From positions 1 to 13,950 of the forward strand of contig JAKSBO010000941.1 in assembly GCA_022361095.1 (NCBI GenBank): 13,950 bases of DNA, read 5' to 3'. Positions 1-6,965 of this stretch are shown here, piece after piece. Each line of letters opens with the position of its first letter. Within the stretch, counting starts at the first letter, position 1. The DNA is from Desulfobacterales bacterium (lineage in GTDB: Bacteria > Desulfobacterota > Desulfobacteria > Desulfobacterales > Desulfobacteraceae). Below the pieces are notes generated by a model. It was not told the origin of the DNA and did no database searches. It was given only the letters and a program-made list of their open reading frames with translations. The translations under genes were made by a program, and so were the position numbers.

Positions 1-109
1 GTATTTTTTCATACCACTGGATAACAGGCTCCCGGACACTTTCCGGTATAGGCATTCTGTTTCTGGTCCTTAAATTCGGCCCCATGTGCGCCATGATTTT
101 ATTTTTATA
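1..109 (+). repeat. Direct repeat, copy 1 of 2 (109 bp, partner at 3833-3941)
   Basis: The match to 3833-3941 is exact over 109 bases and in the same orientation. The two copies are 3832 bp apart and bracket the diguanylate cyclase, the decayed frame at 124-525, the small ORF and the TonB receptor stub. Homologous recombination between them could delete or loop out the whole block. Confidence 0.95.
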
Positions 110-110
110 A
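1..110 (+). pseudogene. 3'-truncated fragment of a second ecfT copy (enters from outside the window)
   Basis: Bases 1-109 are identical, base for base, to 3833-3941 inside the intact ecfT gene. Read in the same frame (codons from base 3) the stub encodes 35 residues equal to residues 68-102 of the intact EcfT, ending at a TAA at 108-110. The stop arises where the original TATAT run has lost two bases; after a further AAAAC shared by both copies the sequences diverge completely. The upstream extent of this copy lies outside the window, so it may be a short duplicated patch or the tail of a longer duplicate of the operon. Perfect identity points to a very recent duplication, gene conversion, or an assembly artefact. 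Confidence 0.85.
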
Positions 111-123
111 AACGATTTTCATA

Positions 124-525
124 GTGTATCTAATCTCGTTTTCAGAACAATCCACTGATCCTATCGGACCATGGTCAAGCATAACAAATCCGATTCCAGG
201 AGGAACCACCAACGAAACCGTTCAGGTTATCGGAGAAACCAGGAACATTGAACCGGGCCAATATATCTGGCTGGCAGTAGACAAGCCCGACCTTGAATTA
301 TGCTGACCGAAATCTCCCACCATACTCCCGAATACCAGTTTTTCGACAATAATCTACGAGTATGGACCAGATGAACCGTACACGATTTCGATCTATGCCG
401 TGAACAAAACCATACATGATCATTGGCAGGGTTGGCTTGATAGAAAGCAGCTTGGTGGTCTGCCTATGCCTGCGGATAAACGGCGGTTGGATTCTATGCG
501 GGTGTTGAAGGGCTTAAGGGGATGA
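124..525 (+). pseudogene. Decayed gene fragment, Ig-like/beta-sandwich type domain, one in-frame stop
   Basis: The frame is open from 25 to 303, meets TGA at 304-306, then continues in the same frame without another stop to TGA at 523-525. The combined product (~130 residues) reads coherently across the stop: SITNPIPGGTTNETVQVIGE, then QYIWLAVDKP, then PYTISIYAVNK and a tail with GWLDRKQLGG and LDSMRVLKGL. The pattern (I-x-x-P-x-x-G, then V-x-V-x-G, then IWLAV, then ISIYAVN) resembles a small secreted-type beta-sandwich module seen in other bacterial proteins; I cannot name the family. A tryptophan codon (TGG to TGA) at the stop would restore it. There is no ribosome-binding site before the GTG at 124, so it is probably a displaced C-terminal fragment. 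Selenocysteine readthrough looks unlikely because no stem-loop follows the TGA. Confidence 0.6.
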
Positions 526-668
526 TATGCCTTGTGGGTGATTTTGGGTAGCTGCCCATTTTTCTATATCAGGTAACTGCCTTTAAAATCACGTCGGGTG
601 TAATTGGGGTCGGGATCACTATGTTGGCTTGGGGAGAGAAGGGGGTGACTGCATTACAAAATCTTCTA
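526..668. other. Gap between decayed frame and cyclase gene, no gene seen
   Basis: About 140 bases with stops in all plus frames. It contains a near-exact 10-bp repeat (GGTAGCTGCC and GGTAACTGCC at about 548 and 571) of unknown meaning. No clear G+C-rich terminator is visible after the cyclase stop at 669. Confidence 0.5.
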
Positions 669-2525
669 TTAAGAATACTTAACACAATTGCGCCCACCCT
701 CTTTTGCATCGTAGAGTGCCTTGTCGCAGGCCTTTAGGGTATCGTCAAGACTCAACTCCGCACTCAGTGAACTCACACCGAAACTTGCTGTTATTTTTAG
801 CGGCCCGACGGAGGTTTGAAAGGGAGATGATTCTATAGCATTGCGAAAGCGTTCTGCCGCGGCTACGGCTTCTTTTGAATTTTTGTGTGATACTAAAATA
901 GCGAACTCCTCCCCTCCCATTCTGGCAACGATATCTTGTTCTCTGGCGACTTGCTTTAAACGAAGGGCTAATTCACAAAGGACTTCATCTCCAACGTGAT
1001 GACCATGAGTATCGTTGACTGACTTGAAAAAATCCACATCCAAAGAGACAATTGCGGCCTGGGCATTTTCTCGTTTAATTTCTAACATTTTTAGGTTCGC
1101 AGCATCTCTGAAAGAACGTCGATTATCCAAACCTGTCAATTGGTCATGGTTTGCGAGATAATTAGCTTCCTCCAACTGTTTACGTTCGGTAATATTTTCG
1201 TGAATAGATATGTAATGTTCAATTTCTCCATTTATCCCCCTAACAGGCGAGATAATCACCGAAGACCAAAACTCTTCTCCCGTTTTACATCGATCCCTAA
1301 TTTCTCCCCTCCATTCCTGGCCTGCGGTGATCGTCTGCCATAGATCTTTATACAATTCTGGTGGGGTGTCGTCAGACTTTATCAAGCTTGGTTTTTGTCC
1401 AATCGCCTCTTCTGCAGAATAGCCGGTTAATTCCGTAAATTTTGGATTTACATATTCAATTACGCCATTTACATCCGTAATAAATGTCAAAACTGCACTT
1501 TGGTCAACGGCTTGCAGCAATAATTGAGCCTTTTGCTGTGTTAATTGCTCTTGCGTAATATCAATATGAAAAAGACAAGCCCCACGCCCCTTGTGCCAGT
1601 GGATGGGACGGGCCATGAGTATGAACCAACGCTGCGCTTCATTACCGTGGAAAGAGTATAGGAAATTGTATTCCTCGAGGTCACCTGCTACGACATTTTC
1701 AATGTTATCCTTTATTGGGGTTAATTCTGAATCAATTTTTGATGTATCCCAATGCATAAAGTAGTTTTCATTGATCCAACTTTTATCTTGTTTCGAAGTT
1801 CCGTGAACTGAGTTGTCTGCATAAAAATCCAACCAAGCCTGATTCACGTGTTGAATCCTGCAAAGAGAGTCAATAACCACTAAATGAGCCGGTTGCGCAT
1901 CTATAATGCTGTCCACGAGTATTTTTTGTTTTTTTATCTCTTCGGAAAATTCATGCCGTCGGGTGTCAAGTTCAACCATTTGCCCTAAAATTAACGTTCC
2001 AAAAAAGTTACCGCCCAATAGCATCCACCATGCGCTTTTTAGAATCGCTAAACCAATCTCCACATTTTGCCCAATGAAAAATGCTGGTAAAACACAGGCA
2101 GTACCAAAAAAAGAGAGCACGGTAAAAAACCTCCAATCCGGGCGGCGCTCCAAGCTCAGAAGGACCCTGTTCGCGATGTAACCGGCAAGACCGTAGAAAA
2201 GGAATGAAGCCGCACCACCAATGGCGCTACCTCCACCGACTCCCAATCTTGCTACAGCCCCTATGATCGCAGCAATGATTGTGCTAAGCGGCCCTCCGTA
2301 AACGGCCACAAGCATTGCTGCCCCACCCCTCGTATCGAAAGTCGCGCCCTGGGGAATGATAATTGGATTGAACATCACGACCGAAGCCGCTACGCCGAAG
2401 ATGACGCCAACGAGAATTTTTGATTTTGTAGAATTATCTTTTGAAAATCTACTAAACTTTGATAGTGAGAATACAACAGCCAAAAGAGCAAGCAAGCTTA
2501 TATTGCTTAATAATTCATTTAACAT
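669..2525 (-). CDS. LytS-type membrane diguanylate cyclase (5TM-PAS-PAS-GGDEF)
   Basis: Predicted sensor that makes cyclic di-GMP from two GTP at the inner membrane. Of 618 residues, 1-180 are hydrophobic and match the 5TM-LYT sensor of LytS/YehU proteins (NPIIIPQGATFDTR at 53-66, YGGPLSTIIAA at 76-86, ARLGVGGG at 92-99). A first PAS-like region spans about 205-325 and a second PAS/PAC about 335-450 (DVNGVIEYVNPKFTELTGYS at 351-370, ITERK at 445-449). The GGDEF domain fills 455-618: entry motif DQLTGLDNRR at 461-470, metal-binding D496/D498 in LDVDFFK, active site GGEEF at 537-541, and an intact inhibitory I-site R528-x-x-D531 exactly five residues upstream. Catalysis and product inhibition are both expected. 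The ATG at 2525 has only a weak Shine-Dalgarno. It is transcribed alone, and its codons and base composition are A+T-richer than the transporter genes, consistent with separate ancestry. The signal sensed is unknown. Confidence 0.93.
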   Translation of the reverse strand: MLNELLSNISLLALLAVVFSLSKFSRFSKDNSTKSKILVGVIFGVAASVVMFNPIIIPQGATFDTRGGAAMLVAVYGGPLSTIIAAIIGAVARLGVGGGSAIGGAASFLFYGLAGYIANRVLLSLERRPDWRFFTVLSFFGTACVLPAFFIGQNVEIGLAILKSAWWMLLGGNFFGTLILGQMVELDTRRHEFSEEIKKQKILVDSIIDAQPAHLVVIDSLCRIQHVNQAWLDFYADNSVHGTSKQDKSWINENYFMHWDTSKIDSELTPIKDNIENVVAGDLEEYNFLYSFHGNEAQRWFILMARPIHWHKGRGACLFHIDITQEQLTQQKAQLLLQAVDQSAVLTFITDVNGVIEYVNPKFTELTGYSAEEAIGQKPSLIKSDDTPPELYKDLWQTITAGQEWRGEIRDRCKTGEEFWSSVIISPVRGINGEIEHYISIHENITERKQLEEANYLANHDQLTGLDNRRSFRDAANLKMLEIKRENAQAAIVSLDVDFFKSVNDTHGHHVGDEVLCELALRLKQVAREQDIVARMGGEEFAILVSHKNSKEAVAAAERFRNAIESSPFQTSVGPLKITASFGVSSLSAELSLDDTLKACDKALYDAKEGGRNCVKYS

Positions 2526-2690
2526 ACCGGTTTCATAATAGTGACAAAGATTTGCAGTTGCAATTTACACATAAACTCGGCTTCCGTTAATTGTTTTTTA
2601 TCCATGGCGTTCTAATAGTATAGTCGAAACAAAACTTAATTAAAGAGTATCAAGACCCTGTCCAAAATGACAACAGGAAAAATAATTATT

Positions 2691-2710
2691 TGATATTCTA
2701 AAAAATATCA
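2691..2710. promoter_or_regulatory. Perfect 7-bp inverted repeat TGATATT-ctaaaa-AATATCA
   Basis: The arms lie at 2691-2697 and 2704-2710 with a 6-base centre, and the symmetry weakly extends outward (ATTATT before, AATAAT after). It lies in the A+T-rich gap between the cyclase start and the small ORF at 2780. It is a plausible dimeric repressor operator or a weak RNA hairpin; no regulator can be assigned. Confidence 0.5.
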
Positions 2711-2725
2711 TGAGAGAATAATAAT

Positions 2726-2748
2726 TGATCAACCGCCACAGTTGATCA
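2726..2748. promoter_or_regulatory. Inverted repeat TGATCAAC-n7-GTTGATCA ahead of the small ORF
   Basis: There is a perfect 8-bp stem (2726-2733 with 2741-2748) and a 7-base loop CGCCACA, 32 bases before the ATG at 2780. The left arm also lies in the palindrome TTGATCAA. It could be an operator or a 5' leader hairpin controlling the small ORF. No U-tract follows, so it is not a standard terminator. Confidence 0.5.
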
Positions 2749-2779
2749 TCAACAGAGCCCTTCGGAAACGGAGGTTAAC

Positions 2780-3001
2780 ATGACAACCCAATCACCAAAA
2801 ACCGGTAAGGCCACACCTGAACCGGTTTTTTGTTTTCGCACCAACTCAAACTTTCCCGGACAGGTTCAGGCCTATGCCGCTCAACCTCATGTCCAGGGCC
2901 TCAAAATTCCTTTCACTATTCTTGACCGTGCGGCATTTGTCCAGCATGCAGTTTATTCAGTTGCATGGATGGAAGGTTTCAAACTGGAGAAACAGTCATG
3001 A
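2780..3001 (+). CDS. Small uncharacterised protein (73 aa)
   Basis: I do not recognise it. A strong Shine-Dalgarno (GGAGG at about 2770) stands at good distance before the ATG, and two inverted repeats lie upstream, which argue for a translated gene. The product is soluble-looking, with no signal peptide or membrane segment, and contains VFCFRTNSNFPGQ near residue 16 and ILDRAAFVQHAVYSVAWMEG in the second half. The 3' end overlaps the tail of the truncated receptor frame on the other strand and lies next to the rearrangement junction near 3010, so it may itself be cut short or fused. It could equally be the 5' end of a gene lost in that event. Confidence 0.5.
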   Translation: MTTQSPKTGKATPEPVFCFRTNSNFPGQVQAYAAQPHVQGLKIPFTILDRAAFVQHAVYSVAWMEGFKLEKQS

Positions 3002-3299
3002 AAATCCAACACTGAGACCGTATGGTAATCATGTTCTCGGATGTGGACTTTTTCATATAGACGTTGGGCGCAAACCAGGTCATTTCAAGGACATTTCCGA
3101 TACCGGCATCTTCTAACCGCTTAGCGGAAAAAACAGATACGGACACCGGGATCTTCATGGCATCCTCTTCGACTTTCTGCGCCGTAACAATTAAATCTTC
3201 AAGTTGTTCCCGGCCAGGCTCCTCGGATCCGAATACCTTTGGCGTGATCATTAATAAACCGGCCAGGATTGCAGCCGGATATTTTATTAAACGTAACAT
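2979..3299 (-). pseudogene. TonB-dependent outer-membrane receptor, N-terminal stub only
   Basis: The ATG at 3299 follows a good Shine-Dalgarno (AAGGGGAG). Residues 1-24 form a signal peptide (hydrophobic core AAILAGLLMI, cleavage after VFG). A TonB box-like EDLIVTA at 34-40 and the start of the plug domain follow (KIPVSVSVFSAKRLEDAG at 49-66, FAPNVYM at 76-82, MITIR at 90-94). A normal plug would go on with ITIRG and be followed by a 22-strand barrel, about 600 more residues. Here the frame turns into unrelated sequence after residue ~94 and stops at residue 106. The product cannot form a receptor. The gene diverges from ecfT across a shared control region, so it was probably the outer-membrane partner of that transporter. 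Confidence 0.8.
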
Positions 3300-3390
3300 G
3301 GCTCCCCTTTCTGTTGATTGTTTAGGAATGACTTATAAAGAGGTTATACATAAACAAAATAAATAGAGACGAACCACATGGGGTTTAATA

Positions 3391-3411
3391 CGTACCCGTA
3401 AAAGTTTTTTT
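3391..3411 (+). promoter_or_regulatory. Control-region motif, copy A (forward)
   Basis: Copy A of a ~19-bp motif with consensus CGTACCCGTAAAGGTTTTT. It lies 92 bp before the receptor ATG in the divergent region, and is inverted relative to copies B and C. Candidate operator for the divergent receptor/transporter promoters, possibly bound by the AraC-type protein at 7797-8804; that pairing is inference. Confidence 0.55.
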
Positions 3412-3450
3412 CATGTCCGGACCCAGGACAGGGTATATCCATAATGAAAA

Positions 3451-3470
3451 CAAAAACCTTTAAGGGTACG
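3451..3470 (-). promoter_or_regulatory. Control-region motif, copy B (reverse)
   Basis: On the minus strand it reads CGTACCCTTAAAGGTTTTTG, differing from the consensus at one position in the core. It adjoins copy C in tandem with a 21-bp period (two helical turns), as expected for sites of a dimeric or two-motif AraC-type regulator. With copy A it can also form a long hairpin across about 40 bases. Confidence 0.55.
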
Positions 3471-3491
3471 TTTTAAACCTTTACGGGTTCG
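3471..3491 (-). promoter_or_regulatory. Control-region motif, copy C (reverse)
   Basis: On the minus strand it begins CGAACCCGTAAAGGTTTAA, in tandem with copy B. A weaker relative (CCGTAAAAAGTCC, minus strand) occurs at about 3590-3602, just before ecfT. Confidence 0.5.
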
Positions 3492-3633
3492 CCTGACTTT
3501 ATCTCCTTGGTGTATAACCACGGAAAAAAGCGTAAAACCGAAAACTTGATGGCGTTCTAAGGTGAATATTTTTACCTAACCGTGGGTTGGACTTTTTACG
3601 GATTCATCAAACTTATAAATAAACAGGTGTGCC

Positions 3634-4350
3634 GTGTTATGTTCCATGATTTACACCCTGGATGAACGGGCCAAACTTGCCGGTGCGTTTTTAACCATTA
3701 TGGCCTCACTTGCCTGTACCCAATGGGAGTGCCAGCTCACTCTTCTGGCGGCATCACTGCTGCTGTGCCTTGCCTGCCGGGCTGTGGCGGGGATTCTGGT
3801 CTTTACAGGTGTTGTTGCCCTGCTTGGCGCCGGTATTTTTTCATACCACTGGATAACAGGCTCCCGGACACTTTCCGGTATAGGCATTCTGTTTCTGGTC
3901 CTTAAATTCGGCCCCATGTGCGCCATGATTTTATTTTTATATAAAACCGTGGATACAACCCTTCTGTTAAGGACCATGGCTAAAATGAGGACCCCGGCCA
4001 TGATCCTCTTGCCCCTTGGGGTTACATTGCGGTTCATGCCTTCATTTATCCGGGAATTTTCACACATCCGGGACGCATTGGCCTTCAGGGGAATTATCCT
4101 GTCGCCCGGCACGTTTTTAACCCAGCCTTTCCGGGTGATGGAATCGGTTTTGATTCCTTTGCTTATGCGCTCTGTCTTTATCGGGGAAGAGTTGTCACGT
4201 GCGGCCATGACCAGGGGAATTGATGCGCCGGGCAGACAGGTCAGCATTCACGAGATCCGCTTCAAATTTAAAGATATGGCCTGGACAGGCAGTTGGGCCG
4301 CAGGCACCTGTGTTCTCTTTTATTTGGACCGGCAGATGGGGGGAATATGA
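3634..4350 (+). CDS. ecfT: ECF transporter T component (EcfT/CbiQ family)
   Basis: Membrane coupling subunit of an energy-coupling-factor vitamin/metal importer; it links the ATPases to a substrate-binding S protein. The 238-residue product has several hydrophobic spans (about 16-32, 36-70, 82-103, 122-130, 222-230) and the two cytoplasmic coupling motifs with the Arg-Gly pair: LAFRGI with RG at 152-153 and AAMTRGI with RG at 194-195. Length and layout are normal for the family. The GTG at 3634 is preceded by AGG six bases upstream; an in-frame ATG at 3646 is the alternative. It is the first gene of a four-gene operon and overlaps the ATPase gene by ATGA. No S-component gene is adjacent, which is unusual for a dedicated ECF system. 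Part of the gene is duplicated at 1-109. Confidence 0.93.
   Translation: MLCSMIYTLDERAKLAGAFLTIMASLACTQWECQLTLLAASLLLCLACRAVAGILVFTGVVALLGAGIFSYHWITGSRTLSGIGILFLVLKFGPMCAMILFLYKTVDTTLLLRTMAKMRTPAMILLPLGVTLRFMPSFIREFSHIRDALAFRGIILSPGTFLTQPFRVMESVLIPLLMRSVFIGEELSRAAMTRGIDAPGRQVSIHEIRFKFKDMAWTGSWAAGTCVLFYLDRQMGGI
3833..3941 (+). repeat. Direct repeat, copy 2 of 2 (inside intact ecfT)
   Basis: Partner of the 1-109 copy. It covers codons 67-103 of ecfT (transmembrane region), where the reading frame is intact, so this copy is taken as the functional parent. Confidence 0.95.
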
Positions 4351-5852
4351 TCCGGATAGAGGATTTAAGCTTTACCTACAAACCGGACAAAACCGGCTGG
4401 ATACTTAAGGATGCCTGCCTGGATGCGGCACCGGGAGAGTGCATCCTGGTTTGCGGTGCCAGCGGGTGCGGGAAAACCACCCTGACCCGGGCGGTTAACG
4501 GATTGATCCCACATTTTGAAAAAGGGTGGCGGGCCGGCCGGGTCCTGGTGAACCGGGCAGGGTCTTACACGGATATAAAACATTTCAAGCCCTATGAACT
4601 GGCCCGGATCATGGGATCCGTATTCCAGGACCCAAGATCCCAGTTTTTCACCACCCGGGTAAAGGATGAAGTTGCCTGGGGATGTGAAAACCTAAAACTT
4701 GAAAAGAAAAAGATAATGGACCGCCTGGATCAGGCCCTTTTCGTGTTCGACCTTGAACATCTCCGGGACCGCCAGGTATTTGAACTGTCCAACGGTGAAA
4801 AACAGCGGGCCGTGTTTGCCTCGATATGGGCCATGGCACCCTGCATCTATGTGCTGGATGAGCCCTCTTCCAACCTGGACCCGGGTTCGATTCAAAATTT
4901 AGGTGCCATTATCGGCCTGCTCAAAAGCAAAGGCCATACCATTGTGATTGCCGAACACCGCTTGTATTACCTTGCCCGTGTCATTGACCGCATGGTGGTC
5001 ATGGACCGGGGAAGAATTAAAACCTGTTACCAGGGCAAAGCACTTCACACCCTTTCGTCTTCGACACTTGCGTCCCGGGGACTTCGCAGAATGGATCTTG
5101 CCCACCTTGAATTTAAGGGTTTTTCCCGGACTGCGGGGTCCGGGCAGGACCTGGTGGTCAACAACCTGGAATTTAGACACAAAAAGGGTGCTTCCCCGGT
5201 GATCAAAGATGTCAGCTTAACCATTGCAAGGGGAGAGATATCAGGATTATGCGGACCTAACGGATCAGGAAAAACCACCCTGTGCCGGCTGATTTCAGGC
5301 CTGATCAGAGAGACAAAAGGCGAGATCCGTCTTGGCAATACCCCCCTGCCTGCCAAAGCGCGTCTTAAAATCTGCCACCTGGTACTCCAGCAGGCAGATC
5401 ATCAATTGTTCAGGGCCAGTGTCCTGCAGGAAATTTACGCCATGCCCCGGCAAGGGGGCAAAGATCCCGCTTTTATGGAAGAGATTCTTCAAAGCCTTGG
5501 CCTGCAGGATCTGGCCGACTGTCATCCCCAGGCCTTGTCCGGGGGGCAGAAGCAGCGCCTGGCCATTGCCTGCGCCCTGGTCAGGGATCCGGACTTTTTG
5601 ATCCTTGATGAGCCCACATCCGGCATGGATGCCGGGAACATGAACCGTCTTGCCGGTCTGCTGCAAGGATTTGCCGCCCGGGGCCGCGGGGTGGTCGTGG
5701 TCACCCACGACGCCCAATTCCTGGCACAGACCTGTTCCAAGGCGGTACTCCTGGACCGGGGCCGGGTGAGGATGGACTCAAATCTTTCACAAACAAACAA
5801 AGCGTTTACCCAATATTTAATCCGGGGAATTTTACCCCCGCATCACAGTTAA
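4347..5852 (+). CDS. ECF transporter ATPase, two fused nucleotide-binding domains
   Basis: Powers the ECF importer by ATP hydrolysis; both halves of the usual EcfA/EcfA' pair are in one 501-residue chain. Domain 1: Walker A GASGCGKTT at 37-45, Q-loop in VFQDPRSQFF near 94, signature LSNGEKQR from 147, Walker B YVLDEPSS near 168-175, switch His204 in IVIAEHR. Domain 2: Walker A GPNGSGKTT at 303-311, Q-loop LQQADHQLF near 349, signature LSGGQKQR from 397, Walker B LILDEPTSG near 418-426, switch His454 in VVVTHD. All catalytic motifs are intact in both halves, although signature 1 is N-for-G variant. The start is set at the ATG at 4347 because it shows the ATGA overlap with ecfT, has a GGGGG Shine-Dalgarno, and begins MIRIEDLSFTY as the family does; an upstream in-frame ATG at 4293 would add 18 unrelated residues. 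Confidence 0.95.
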   Translation: MIRIEDLSFTYKPDKTGWILKDACLDAAPGECILVCGASGCGKTTLTRAVNGLIPHFEKGWRAGRVLVNRAGSYTDIKHFKPYELARIMGSVFQDPRSQFFTTRVKDEVAWGCENLKLEKKKIMDRLDQALFVFDLEHLRDRQVFELSNGEKQRAVFASIWAMAPCIYVLDEPSSNLDPGSIQNLGAIIGLLKSKGHTIVIAEHRLYYLARVIDRMVVMDRGRIKTCYQGKALHTLSSSTLASRGLRRMDLAHLEFKGFSRTAGSGQDLVVNNLEFRHKKGASPVIKDVSLTIARGEISGLCGPNGSGKTTLCRLISGLIRETKGEIRLGNTPLPAKARLKICHLVLQQADHQLFRASVLQEIYAMPRQGGKDPAFMEEILQSLGLQDLADCHPQALSGGQKQRLAIACALVRDPDFLILDEPTSGMDAGNMNRLAGLLQGFAARGRGVVVVTHDAQFLAQTCSKAVLLDRGRVRMDSNLSQTNKAFTQYLIRGILPPHHS

Positions 5853-5863
5853 AAAGGAGGACC

Positions 5864-6883
5864 ATGGAAACCATAACCGACACCGGCCTTGACCACCGCA
5901 GGATCGAACAGCTTATTTTCGGCACGATTAAATCAAAGCTTTTGCTTTGTGCCGTCAAACTCAACGTATTTGACCTGCTTGATACCCCGGCCAACAGCGA
6001 AAACGTGGCGGCAACGCTTAAAACCCATCCGGACAATACGCGGCTGATGCTCAATGGGCTTACGGCGTGCAACCTTGTCCGTTACAAAGACGGGAAATAT
6101 GAAAATACCGGGGAAGCACGCGCGTTTCTTTCCTCAAAAAGCACGGCCTGTATCACCGGATGGCTGGCGCAGGCCGCCCGGATGTTTGAACCCATTCTGG
6201 ATAACTTAGAAACCCTGGTTAAAAACGGTCCCATGCCCCCCGGCACAGACACCCATATGAACTCTGAAGCCATGTGCGAATTTTATACCCATGCCCATGC
6301 CCAGACCGAACTTGCCGGGGTGGCCGCAAAAACCGCCGGCATTATCAGGCACCTGCCTGAATTTTCAAACATGAAGAGAATGCTGGATCTCGGGGGCGGG
6401 CCGGGAATCAATTCCGTTGCCATTGTCCAGGCCCATGACACCCTTGAAAGCGTGGTCTTTGACAGGGCATCCGTTGTGGCCATTGCCCGGGGGTATATTG
6501 AACGGTTCGGCTGTACCGGCCGGATCACCACGCTTTCAGGCGACTACACCAGGGATGATCCGGGAAAAGGGTTTGACCTTGTGTTGGCTTCAGATACCCT
6601 CTATTACCAGGGCGGCGAACTGGAAAGAATCACGGACCGGGTTTATAATGCCCTAAATCCAGGCGGAGTCTTGGTGGGGATTCACGGGGTAGTGACAAAA
6701 GACCGGACCGGTCCGGGTAACATGGTCCTGGGCATGCTCCCGGACGCCCTTATGGCCCAGGGGGAACTGCCGTGCGAAGGCTTCCTGGCACCGGCCCTGC
6801 TCCGGGCCGGATTCAAACAGGTGCAGACCCGAAAGGTGTTCATGGTATCCAATGAAATGGAAGTGGACATTGCCAGAAAGTAA
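5864..6883 (+). CDS. SAM-dependent O-methyltransferase with dimerisation domain (Methyltransf_2 type)
   Basis: Predicted to move a methyl group from S-adenosylmethionine to a small-molecule acceptor, probably a hydroxyl. Of 339 residues, about 10-95 form the winged-helix dimerisation domain typical of the plant/actinomycete O-methyltransferase family (IEQLIFGTIKSKLLLCAVKL, then GEARAFLSS). The Rossmann domain follows: motif I LDLGGGPGINS at 174-184, acidic VFDRASVV at 198-205, GDYTRDD at 226-232, DLVLASDTLYY at 238-248, LNPGGVLVG at 264-272. It lies 11 bases after the ATPase stop with AGGAGG close to the ATG, so it is in the transporter operon. Substrate unknown; it might act on the imported ligand. 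The catalytic His of plant enzymes cannot be placed with certainty. Confidence 0.88.
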   Translation: METITDTGLDHRRIEQLIFGTIKSKLLLCAVKLNVFDLLDTPANSENVAATLKTHPDNTRLMLNGLTACNLVRYKDGKYENTGEARAFLSSKSTACITGWLAQAARMFEPILDNLETLVKNGPMPPGTDTHMNSEAMCEFYTHAHAQTELAGVAAKTAGIIRHLPEFSNMKRMLDLGGGPGINSVAIVQAHDTLESVVFDRASVVAIARGYIERFGCTGRITTLSGDYTRDDPGKGFDLVLASDTLYYQGGELERITDRVYNALNPGGVLVGIHGVVTKDRTGPGNMVLGMLPDALMAQGELPCEGFLAPALLRAGFKQVQTRKVFMVSNEMEVDIARK

Positions 6884-6965
6884 CCGCCATGGGCAAGGGT
6901 TGGTTTCCAATATTGTTGAGCCATCTCACCTATAGGAATCTCCCAGAAAGCCAAAGGAACGGAAC

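Noticed and set aside
304..306. TGA as a possible selenocysteine codon (Desulfobacterota often use selenoproteins)
   Set aside because: No stem-loop resembling a bacterial SECIS follows the TGA, the frame has no start signal, and the position fits a mutated Trp codon better.
2604..2615. 12-bp repeat ATGGCGTTCTAA, also at 3549-3560
   Set aside because: Short, flanks do not match, and no structure or gene end coincides; likely chance.
3651..4247. 198-aa open frame on the minus strand across ecfT
   Set aside because: Antisense shadow of ecfT with no recognisable motif or hydrophobic pattern; ecfT has clear family features.
5295..5717. 140-aa open frame on the minus strand across the ATPase
   Set aside because: Antisense shadow of the second nucleotide-binding domain.
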